From positions 1-9,178 of the forward strand of contig CAKTAM010000074.1 in NCBI GenBank assembly GCA_934527255.1: a stretch of 9,178 nucleotides of DNA, given 5' to 3'. The DNA is from an uncultured Oscillospiraceae bacterium. GTDB taxonomy: Bacteria > Bacillota > Clostridia > Oscillospirales > Ruminococcaceae. A model generated the notes under the pieces. The model searched no databases and had not been told where the DNA came from. It saw only the letters and a program-made list of their open reading frames with translations. Shown here in pieces: positions 1 to 5,762 of the stretch. Positions within the stretch are counted from its first letter, which is position 1, and every line of letters begins with the position of its first letter. A program made the position numbers and the translations under genes.

Positions 1-408
1 GCGCTGCTCCGGGAAAAGCACACCGAAACGGAGGAGCGCATTAAGCGGCTGGTGGAATCCCTGTCCGTTGCCAGCGACACCTCCGCCAAATACGTCATGG
101 AGCAGATCGACGAGCTCCATCAGGAGAGCGAGACCCAGCAGCTGCGCCTTGCCGAGCTGGAAGCCCTCACCGAGCAGAGCCGGATGCTCCATCAGGAGTT
201 CGCCTTCCATCAGGAAATGATCGAATCCTTCGCCAGCGCGGTGGATTCTGCCACGCTTGAGGAAAAACGCCGCCTGCTGCGCACCATCGTCAAAAAGGTG
301 GTCTGGGACGGCAAAAATGCCTATGTGTACCTGTTTGCGGAGGACGGAGAGGCGGATTTGCCACCCATTGACCAACCTATGTATCCGTTGGGAGAGGATA
401 GCGAATGA
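1..408 (+). CDS. Large serine recombinase, C-terminal part (SpoIVCA-like; 5' end outside window)
   Basis: The frame is open from the first base, so this is the last 135 codons of a longer gene. The visible protein is a charged, glutamate/glutamine-rich coiled-coil stretch (about residues 5-75), then the block LEEKRRLLRTIVKKVVWDG, then a short beta-rich tail ending PLGEDSE. That order (coiled coil, EEKR-(x)-LL-(x)-IV-(x)-K-(x)-V-(x)-DG, acidic tail) is typical of the far C-terminus of large serine recombinases, the family of SpoIVCA, TndX and phage integrases. The catalytic resolvase domain and zinc-ribbon region would lie upstream and cannot be checked. The family excises or integrates DNA at short att cores. 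The stop codon TGA (406-408) lies inside the AATGA that joins it to the sigma-factor half-gene. That context suggests a sporulation recombinase acting on a sigK-interrupting element, but an ordinary integrative element using sigK as attB is also possible. Confidence 0.85.
   Translation, partial: ALLREKHTETEERIKRLVESLSVASDTSAKYVMEQIDELHQESETQQLRLAELEALTEQSRMLHQEFAFHQEMIESFASAVDSATLEEKRRLLRTIVKKVVWDGKNAYVYLFAEDGEADLPPIDQPMYPLGEDSE
404..408 (+). other. Putative att core (AATGA) at the element/sigK junction
   Basis: To the left the sequence codes for a serine recombinase in frame 1. To the right it codes for a sporulation sigma factor in frame 2, starting at Asn-Glu (404-409). The B. subtilis sigK gene is interrupted at the equivalent residues of its CIENEIL motif, and its recombination core is, from memory, AATGA. 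The upstream codons ATA GCG (398-403, Ile-Ala) could also fit the sigma frame, so the shared core may be a little longer than five bases. The partner att site at the other end of the element lies outside the window. A five-base match alone would mean little. The support is its exact position relative to both proteins. Confidence 0.6.
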
Positions 409-763
409 AGTGCGGATGAATTTTCGGGCGAATCGGAAAAACCAGAACAACATTTCCATCAGCGAGCCGATCGAAAGCGGTGACGACACGGGGCTGACGT
501 ATATGGATGTGGTCAGCGACCCGCGGCGGATGGATGAAGAGGTGGAGGATGCGCAGGAGGCGGCGGGGCTGCGGGCACTGGTGCAGCGCAGCCTGACCGG
601 CCGTGACCGGCAAATCATTGTGCTGCGGTACGGCTTTGGTGGGCAGCCGCCGCTGACGCAGCAGCAGGTGGCCGAGCTGCTGGGCATCAGCCGCAGCTAT
701 GTTTCCCGGCTGGAGAGCCGGACGTTGGCACTGTTGCGCCGAAAGCTGGAGGAAGGCGGATAA
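404..763 (+). CDS. sigK: Sporulation sigma factor SigK, 3' half of a split gene (regions 3-4)
   Basis: About 119 codons encode only the C-terminal half of a sigma-70 family factor. The opening NEVRMNFRA corresponds to NEILMHLRA of SigK, NISISEPIESGDDTGLTYMD to the DVSLHDPIG...EISLID segment, RQIIVLRYGFGG to region 4.1, and LTQQQVAELLGISRSYVSRLE to the region 4.2 helix-turn-helix that reads the -35 box. GISRSYVSR favours SigK over SigE, which usually reads GISQSYISR, although the middle is diverged and SigE cannot be excluded. Regions 1.2-2.4 (core binding, -10 recognition) are absent. The upstream open frame to 257 is only a shadow of the recombinase. An ATG at 416 exists but has no convincing ribosome binding site, so this is best read as a gene made whole only after excision of the element to the left. 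SigK directs late mother-cell transcription for coat and lysis in sporulation. Confidence 0.82.
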   Translation, partial: NEVRMNFRANRKNQNNISISEPIESGDDTGLTYMDVVSDPRRMDEEVEDAQEAAGLRALVQRSLTGRDRQIIVLRYGFGGQPPLTQQQVAELLGISRSYVSRLESRTLALLRRKLEEGG

Positions 764-775
764 ACGGCGGCCGGC

Positions 776-832
776 AGCACGGAAAAAGCGGTGGGGCGTT
801 GGTGAAATCTCCGAAAAGCGGCGGTGCTTTTT
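776..832 (+). terminator. Weak candidate terminator after the sigma-factor tail
   Basis: AGCAC (776-780) can pair with GTGCT (824-828), and the 3' arm runs into TTTTT (828-832). The loop is long and the stem short, so this is a poor intrinsic terminator on its own. The T-run also forms a perfect 14-base palindrome, TTTTTAGCTAAAAA (828-841). Position between two unrelated + strand genes is the main argument for a termination role. Confidence 0.3.
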
Positions 833-871
833 AGCTAAAAAAGAGAAAATGAAAAACCGAAAAAGAAAGCG

Positions 872-901
872 TTGACAGCCGCCGCAGGCCTGTGATATAT
901 A
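872..901 (+). promoter_or_regulatory. Strong SigA-type promoter for the glycoside hydrolase gene
   Basis: A perfect -35 box TTGACA (872-877) is followed after 18 bases by TATATA (896-901), preceded by TG one base upstream (893-894), which makes an extended -10. A perfect TATAAT (898-903) overlaps it but would give a 20-base spacer. Directly upstream, 837-870 is an A-rich tract resembling an UP element. Expected transcription start is near 908-912, leaving a leader of about 100 bases before the ATG at 1015. Confidence 0.75.
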
Positions 902-916
902 ATGGAAGCGCAGGGT

Positions 917-994
917 GGCATGGCGGGTAAAAGACCGTGCCTCCCGCAAAAAAGGAAAGAGGAAAAGCGCCGCCTCCCGGATGGAAAACGGCGC
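917..994 (+). promoter_or_regulatory. Structured 5' leader upstream of the glycoside hydrolase
   Basis: Two potential hairpins lie between promoter and start codon: GCGGG (923-927) with CCCGC (943-947), and GCGCCG (967-972) with CGGCGC (989-994). GGCA (917-920) with TGCC (938-941) would compete with the first. The second hairpin ends seven bases before the Shine-Dalgarno AGGAG (1002-1006). I recognise no known riboswitch class. The pairing is read by eye and may be chance in GC-rich DNA. Confidence 0.3.
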
Positions 995-1014
995 GCAGCA
1001 AAGGAGAAAACGCT

Positions 1015-3978
1015 ATGGAGGTTTTGAAAAACGAAGGCGTGTTTCGCCTGTTTGACAAGCAGAGCACGCTGATCCTGACCGATGAAAAGCAGTTGGACCG
1101 CATTATCGCTGACCCGGCCACGCCGCTGTTTGCGGATGACGACCTGGGCTATTCGGGCGAGCGGCAGAAGCTGAACAAGGAGGAGGAGACCCTGATCTCG
1201 AAGTGCGAGGAGGCGCAGGCCGCGGGCTGCACGCGCATGGAGGTCTCGTACGATTTCTTCTTTGGCGGCACCGCGCGCCACAATTATCCCAGCGATGAGA
1301 CCACCATCAAGGCATTCAAGGTCATTCACGATACGGCGCGGGCGCACGGCATGGCGTTTGGCGCTTCTATTCTTTCCCCGCTGGATGTGGGCGGCGGCTG
1401 GGCCAAGATCAGCGATGAGACGGGCTTTTCGTATCAGTTCCAGGAGACGGCCATTCGGCCGGACGGCACCTACAGCGTTGACATGGTATGCCAGCGGCAG
1501 TGGTACAACAATAAGGGCCCCATTCAGCTGAAGCCGGAAAAGGTGCTGGTGTATGCGTTCAATGAGGAGCGCATCGGCAATACCTCTTATTTCTATGTGG
1601 ATGAAAACGCCATTGAGGATATCAGCGCGACGGCGCAGTATACCATTGATGCCGAACACACGCAGATCACGGCCAACGGCTACGGCTGGTGCCCTATGCG
1701 CATTTTCGGCCGCTGGGAAGCGCCGAAGGCTGACCGTGCGCTGTGCGTGATGGTCTACCGCACGCCGGAGCTGGATTATTTTGCCGAGAGTGCGCCGGCC
1801 TTTATGAAGCAGCTGCTGGATCGCCACGACGAGGCGGGCATTGACTATCAGGGCTTTTATTCCGACGAAATGCACATTCAGTTCGACTGGGATCTGGAGC
1901 AGCACTTCGGCAAATCGGAGATCGACACCCGGTACCTGACGCCCAATCTGGCCAAACGGTACGCACAGCTGTACGGCGAAAAGTATCTGGATTTCCCAAA
2001 ATATCTGATCTATATGGCGTACAGTCAGCATGATTTTCTGCCCGGCCGCGAGGGTGTGGAGAACGCCCAGCATGTGTTTGGCCGCACCCCGAAGGATATT
2101 TACGACACCTGGCAGTTCCGCAACCGGTATTTTGAGCTGCTGCAGCGCACCGTGGTGGATCTGGCCAATCAGTCCAAGGCGTATGCCGAGCAGCTGTGGG
2201 GCGGGCCGATCATGACCAGAGCCCATGCCACCTGGCAGGAGTCGCCCACCTGCGACCACTGCTATAAAAAGGCCAACGGCATCGGCGGCTTTGATATCAA
2301 AGAGCTGCTGGGGTCGGCCTATGCGGATGTTGACGTGCACTCGCCAGTAGAGCGCCGTGCGCAGCTGGAGGCGGCCAAGGCGGCCAAGGCGCAGGAGCTT
2401 GGCATTTCGCGGTATGAGTATACGCCGTGGTACGACTGGTCGTCCTCCATCCGCGAGAACATGTCGGCCTGCTATGACTATTTTAAGTGGAACGAGTTTC
2501 TTTCGGGCGGCGGCACCGACCATGCCGAGGGCGGCAATCTGGATCGCAACTATTACAGCCAGGCGCTGGCGGCCAGCTTTGGCGAGCTGAACCGTTTCGG
2601 GCAGGCATACTGCGCCGGTTGGGGCATGCCAAAGCGTGTGGCGAAGCTGTTTGGACGCATGGGGAACGCCTATGGCAACGCGCCGTCCGTCAGCGAGCTG
2701 AGCTTTGTCAATGGGCTGGGGACGCGGCGCACGGATGTGCTGGCGCTGTACCCCATCAAGCTGAACAATGTGGAGGAGCGCTTTGGCAGCTGGATGGTGC
2801 AGTATGGCTACTGCAACTATATCACGGAGGAAAAGCTGCTGGAAAACGCGGGGCTGACCGAGCGCGGCACGCTGTGCGTCAACGGGCAGGAGTTCCGCTG
2901 CGTGGTGGCCATGTTTGAGCCGTTCCTCTCCCGCCGCAGCTTTGAGCTGCTGGAACGCTTTGTGCAGGCAGGCGGCAAGGTGCTGTGGATGAGCATTCCC
3001 GCGCTGATGGATGAGCAGGGCGGCGACGCTGCCGGACGCTTTGCCCGTCTGTTTGGCCTGGAGACGGTCGTCGATGCCTGCTTCGGTGAGTATCACAAGG
3101 GCGAGAAGCTGCATTTTGAGGGCCGTCTGGCCGGTGTGGCGGATATGGCGATCCTGAACGATTATCTGGTGGATGCAGTGTACCCCTGCACGCCGTCGGC
3201 ACAGGGGCAGGCCGTGGCCAGCGTGGGCGGCAAGACCGTCGGTGTCTGCCGGGCCTACCCGGGCGGCGGTCTGGCGGTGTACGTCGGCGCGCGCCTGCGG
3301 GATGACCAGTCCTGCTCGCTGGGTGAGGATGTGGATACGCTGTTCCGCGTGCTGTGCGCCATGGGGGCGTACCGTCCCGGCTCGCTGGAGGTGCGCAGCC
3401 GTGAGACCGGCGCGCGCTATGTGCTGAACACATTTGCGGACGGTTCGATCGCCTGTGCGCCCCATTATCGCGAGGTGTACGAGGCATGGGAGGGCAAGTT
3501 CTTCCGCGAGGAGGCGTATGACGCCGCCGTGCTGGCCGGGCGCAGCCTGCCGGATGGGCATATCCATCTGGAGGAGGAGATCCAGGGGCATGTGATCCGG
3601 TATGACGGCGAGGAATTTCTTGCCTATCGCGTGGCGGAAAACGGTGAGCCGGTCGCCTTCTTCGGCAAGGGTACCGACGGCATTACGGTAGATGGCCGCC
3701 GCTATGTGCTGGCCGACGCCGCGGCCGATTTTGAGTTTGCGCCGGTGCCGGAAAAATATCTGGCTGACGGCGTGCGCCGTGCCGTGATGGCCACCGGCTG
3801 GACGGCGGGCGTGACCCTGACCATTCCGGCCGCCGGAGAAACAGCCCCGCAGGTGCTGGCCTGCCGTGACCGGATGTTTGCGGCCGAGGATGCGGTCGAG
3901 CACACCTGGGACGGCGAGCGGGTCCGTATTTCCATTACGCCGGAGCTTGTGGGCCGTCGGTTGATGATCGTCTTCTGA
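1015..3978 (+). CDS. Putative glycoside hydrolase, GH42-like (clan GH-A type), 987 aa
   Basis: No signal peptide or membrane segment is seen, so the product is probably cytoplasmic and would act on imported oligosaccharides. The layout suggests a TIM-barrel hydrolase followed by accessory domains. Residues 70-130 (GCTRMEVSYDFFFGG...HGMAFGASIL) look like barrel strands. GFYSDEMH (280-287, Asp284/Glu285), WGGPIMTRAHATWQESP (395-411, Glu409) and GGGTDHAEGGNLDRNYY (498-514, Glu505) are candidate active-site loops. RRTDVLALYPI (571-581) to about residue 670 resembles the GATase-like domain that follows the barrel in GH42 beta-galactosidases. A beta-rich tail completes it. Catalytic residues cannot be assigned by eye and the substrate is unknown. 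I chose the ATG at 1015 because AGGAG (1002-1006) lies eight bases before it. The in-frame GTG at 937 would add 26 residues but has no ribosome site. TTA, CTA and TCA codons are absent throughout. Confidence 0.6.
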   Translation: MEVLKNEGVFRLFDKQSTLILTDEKQLDRIIADPATPLFADDDLGYSGERQKLNKEEETLISKCEEAQAAGCTRMEVSYDFFFGGTARHNYPSDETTIKAFKVIHDTARAHGMAFGASILSPLDVGGGWAKISDETGFSYQFQETAIRPDGTYSVDMVCQRQWYNNKGPIQLKPEKVLVYAFNEERIGNTSYFYVDENAIEDISATAQYTIDAEHTQITANGYGWCPMRIFGRWEAPKADRALCVMVYRTPELDYFAESAPAFMKQLLDRHDEAGIDYQGFYSDEMHIQFDWDLEQHFGKSEIDTRYLTPNLAKRYAQLYGEKYLDFPKYLIYMAYSQHDFLPGREGVENAQHVFGRTPKDIYDTWQFRNRYFELLQRTVVDLANQSKAYAEQLWGGPIMTRAHATWQESPTCDHCYKKANGIGGFDIKELLGSAYADVDVHSPVERRAQLEAAKAAKAQELGISRYEYTPWYDWSSSIRENMSACYDYFKWNEFLSGGGTDHAEGGNLDRNYYSQALAASFGELNRFGQAYCAGWGMPKRVAKLFGRMGNAYGNAPSVSELSFVNGLGTRRTDVLALYPIKLNNVEERFGSWMVQYGYCNYITEEKLLENAGLTERGTLCVNGQEFRCVVAMFEPFLSRRSFELLERFVQAGGKVLWMSIPALMDEQGGDAAGRFARLFGLETVVDACFGEYHKGEKLHFEGRLAGVADMAILNDYLVDAVYPCTPSAQGQAVASVGGKTVGVCRAYPGGGLAVYVGARLRDDQSCSLGEDVDTLFRVLCAMGAYRPGSLEVRSRETGARYVLNTFADGSIACAPHYREVYEAWEGKFFREEAYDAAVLAGRSLPDGHIHLEEEIQGHVIRYDGEEFLAYRVAENGEPVAFFGKGTDGITVDGRRYVLADAAADFEFAPVPEKYLADGVRRAVMATGWTAGVTLTIPAAGETAPQVLACRDRMFAAEDAVEHTWDGERVRISITPELVGRRLMIVF

Positions 3979-3997
3979 AAGAAAGCATAAAACAAAG

Positions 3998-4025
3998 GAG
4001 GCCCGGCCGTTGGCCGGGTCTCTTT
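3998..4025 (+). terminator. GC-rich terminator-like hairpin between hydrolase and reductase genes
   Basis: CCCGGCC (4002-4008) and GGCCGGG (4012-4018) form a perfect 7-bp stem with a 3-base loop, extended at its base by GGAGG pairing with TCTCT. It begins about 20 bases after the hydrolase stop, and the U-tract is short and interrupted (TCTCTTT, 4019-4025). It probably stops or attenuates transcription. Some read-through into the reductase gene 47 bases further on would be expected, since I see no separate promoter in the gap. Confidence 0.7.
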
Positions 4026-4071
4026 GCAGAAAAGGGCCGGTCAGCGTGCTGCCGGAGGAAAGGACGTTTCT

Positions 4072-4998
4072 ATGAAAAAGCTTGCGGGTACGGATCTGGC
4101 GGTTTCCGCCCTGTGCTTCGGCACCTGTCCGGTGGCACTGACACTGGAGGAAAACGAGCTGTTTCGGCTGTTGGATCGGTTTGCCGCAGAGGGCGGTAAC
4201 TTTCTGGATACAGCCAATGTGTACGGCAAATGGGCGCCGTGGCACACCAACCTGTGCGAGCAGCGGGTGGGGCGCTGGCTGCGCACCCACAAAAACGCCG
4301 TTGTGGCGACCAAGGGCTGTCATTACGACCTGGACGACCCGGCGCATCCCAGCCGGGTGAACGAGCAGGCGCTGCGGCAGGATCTGGAGGAAAGCCTGCG
4401 GACGCTGGGGATGGAGACCATCGACCTTTACTGGCTGCACCGCGACGACCCCGCAAAGCCCATTGGGGAGATATTGGAAATGTGCGAGGCACAGCGCCGG
4501 GCGGGCAAGCTGCGCTGGTACGGCGCTTCCAATTTTACCGCCGCCCGGCTGGAGCAGGCGCGGCAGTATGCCGCCGCACACGGGCTGAGCGGCTTTGCCG
4601 CAGTTTCCAACCAGTGGAGCCTGGCCGAAACGACGCCGCAGCGCAACAACAACCCCGACCCGACCGTGGTACTGATGGGCCCGGCGGAGGCGGCGTTCCA
4701 CACCCGCACCGGGACGCCGTGCATTCCTTATCAGGCCACGGCGCGCGGCTGGTTTGCCAAGACGGCGGCAGGGCAGCCCGTTGCGCCGGAGGTCGCCCGC
4801 GCCTTTGATACCCCGGCAAACCGTGCGGTGCTGGCGCGGCTGCAGCGTCAGGCGGCCGAAACCGGCCATTCGGTGCAGGCGCTGGCGCTGGCCGGGCTGG
4901 CAAAGCAGCCGTTCCCGGTGTTTCCGGTGACGGCGGCGGGTAGCGATGCGCAGCTGGAGACCCTGCTGGAGGCGCTGCACCTGTTGGAAGAGATCTGA
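4072..4998 (+). CDS. Aldo/keto reductase, 308 aa
   Basis: This is an NAD(P)H-dependent TIM-barrel oxidoreductase that interconverts carbonyls and alcohols in the cytoplasm. The catalytic tetrad is complete: Asp46 and Tyr51 in FLDTANVYG, Lys81 in ATKGCH, His123 in YWLHRDD. Cofactor-binding signatures follow: GASNF (151-155), SNQWSL (179-184) and a late AGSDAQLETLLEAL segment matching the GS-(x)2-QL phosphate-binding motif. Length is normal for the family. The ATG at 4072 follows GGAGGAAAGGA (4054-4064). An in-frame upstream start at 4024 falls inside the terminator hairpin and is unlikely. It follows the glycoside hydrolase on the same strand, which suggests a shared role in sugar use, for example reducing a ketosugar or aldose, but the substrate cannot be read from the sequence. 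Like the hydrolase it avoids TTA, CTA and TCA codons. Confidence 0.9.
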   Translation: MKKLAGTDLAVSALCFGTCPVALTLEENELFRLLDRFAAEGGNFLDTANVYGKWAPWHTNLCEQRVGRWLRTHKNAVVATKGCHYDLDDPAHPSRVNEQALRQDLEESLRTLGMETIDLYWLHRDDPAKPIGEILEMCEAQRRAGKLRWYGASNFTAARLEQARQYAAAHGLSGFAAVSNQWSLAETTPQRNNNPDPTVVLMGPAEAAFHTRTGTPCIPYQATARGWFAKTAAGQPVAPEVARAFDTPANRAVLARLQRQAAETGHSVQALALAGLAKQPFPVFPVTAAGSDAQLETLLEALHLLEEI

Positions 4999-5072
4999 TA
5001 AAACGTTTTGCCTTTTGACGCGGATGTGGCGCCGTGGCGCAAAGCAGAATAAAAAGGGAAGGGAGAGAATAC

Positions 5073-5594
5073 ATGCTGCATAAAATAGTATGTGGCTGTG
5101 AGTTGGACGGGCAAAAGCTGATGGCCGTCTATGCACAGAGCAATGCGGAAAACGCCGGTTCTTTTTGTCCGGAAGAAACGGATAAAAAGAAAGCGATTCA
5201 ACTGGTGGAAGCCGGCTTTATGAATTTTTTGGAAAACGACTTTTTGAAACAGGAAGGGACGGCTTGTTGGGTACTGGAGGAAGGTGACATCTGGGTCAGT
5301 GCTTGCCGGACCTGCCGTGTCGAACCGGGCTTGTATTATCTGGAAGCGCTGGAAACCAGACCGGATAGCAGGGGGAACGGGTACGCTGCCCGGCTTTTGC
5401 AAGGCGTATGCCAAGCCCTGCAGGCAGAGGGTGCCTGCCGCATTTGCGACTGTGTGGGAAAAGGAAATACGGCTTCCTTGCGGACACACCAAAAATGCGG
5501 TTTTCAAATTGTTTCGGAATGCGGATATGATTATGGCGGCAAGACGTCGGATGACCGTGATTTCGGGCTGGAATTTTGCTGCAAAAGGGGCTGA
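5073..5594 (+). CDS. GNAT-family N-acetyltransferase, cysteine-rich, 173 aa
   Basis: The fold signature is motif A, LEALETRPDSRGNGYAARLLQGV (90-112), whose RGNGY segment (100-104) is the acetyl-CoA pyrophosphate loop. NTASLRTHQKCGFQIVSE (132-149) is the usual following helix and GF turn (motif B). It should transfer an acetyl group from acetyl-CoA to an unknown amine. The ATG at 5073 follows the purine-rich AAGGGAGAG (5059-5067), and an in-frame start at 5034 has no ribosome site. Oddities: 14 of 173 residues are cysteine, including ACRICDC (121-127) and a terminal CC (169-170), many more than is usual, and base and codon use is visibly AT-richer than the flanking genes (TTT, TTG and AAA are common). 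Both suggest separate acquisition. A well-formed terminator closes it. Confidence 0.85.
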   Translation: MLHKIVCGCELDGQKLMAVYAQSNAENAGSFCPEETDKKKAIQLVEAGFMNFLENDFLKQEGTACWVLEEGDIWVSACRTCRVEPGLYYLEALETRPDSRGNGYAARLLQGVCQALQAEGACRICDCVGKGNTASLRTHQKCGFQIVSECGYDYGGKTSDDRDFGLEFCCKRG

Positions 5595-5631
5595 CCGGCA
5601 GCCGTGGCCTGCCGTTGAAACGCATAAAAAC

Positions 5632-5667
5632 AAACGCCTGTTTTCTTTTGGGAAAGCAGGCGTTTTT
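5632..5667 (+). terminator. Intrinsic terminator after the acetyltransferase
   Basis: AAACGCCTG (5632-5640) pairs perfectly with CAGGCGTTT (5657-5665). TTTC and GAAA inside the loop extend the stem, and the 3' side continues as TTTTTCT. The A-run before the 5' arm could let it work weakly in the other direction, but no - strand gene ends here. Confidence 0.92.
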
Positions 5668-5762
5668 CTCTGCCCCGACAGCACCGCCCCAAGGCATGCT
5701 TTTCATGAAGCGGCTGCGCCGCAGCATATACTGAAAGGCAGGTGCGGCGGGGAGGGCGGAAA

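Noticed and set aside
257..403. Upstream extension of the sigma-factor frame to a start at 257
   Set aside because: This part is the +1 frame of the recombinase. The translation is Cys/Arg-rich and unlike any sigma region, and recognisable sigma sequence starts only at about 398-404.
937..1014. N-terminal extension of the glycoside hydrolase from GTG 937
   Set aside because: There is no ribosome binding site before the GTG. The peptide is low-complexity and basic, and the ATG at 1015 has a well-placed AGGAG.
5015..5050. Possible promoter for the acetyltransferase (TTGACG with CAGAAT)
   Set aside because: The spacing of 24 bases is too long for a standard promoter and no better -10 box is present.
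835..5136. Open frame of 1433 codons on the - strand
   Set aside because: It is exactly antisense and in register to two well-supported genes, its translation is rich in Arg, His, Gln and Leu without recognisable domains, and its openness is explained by missing TTA, CTA and TCA codons on the sense strand.
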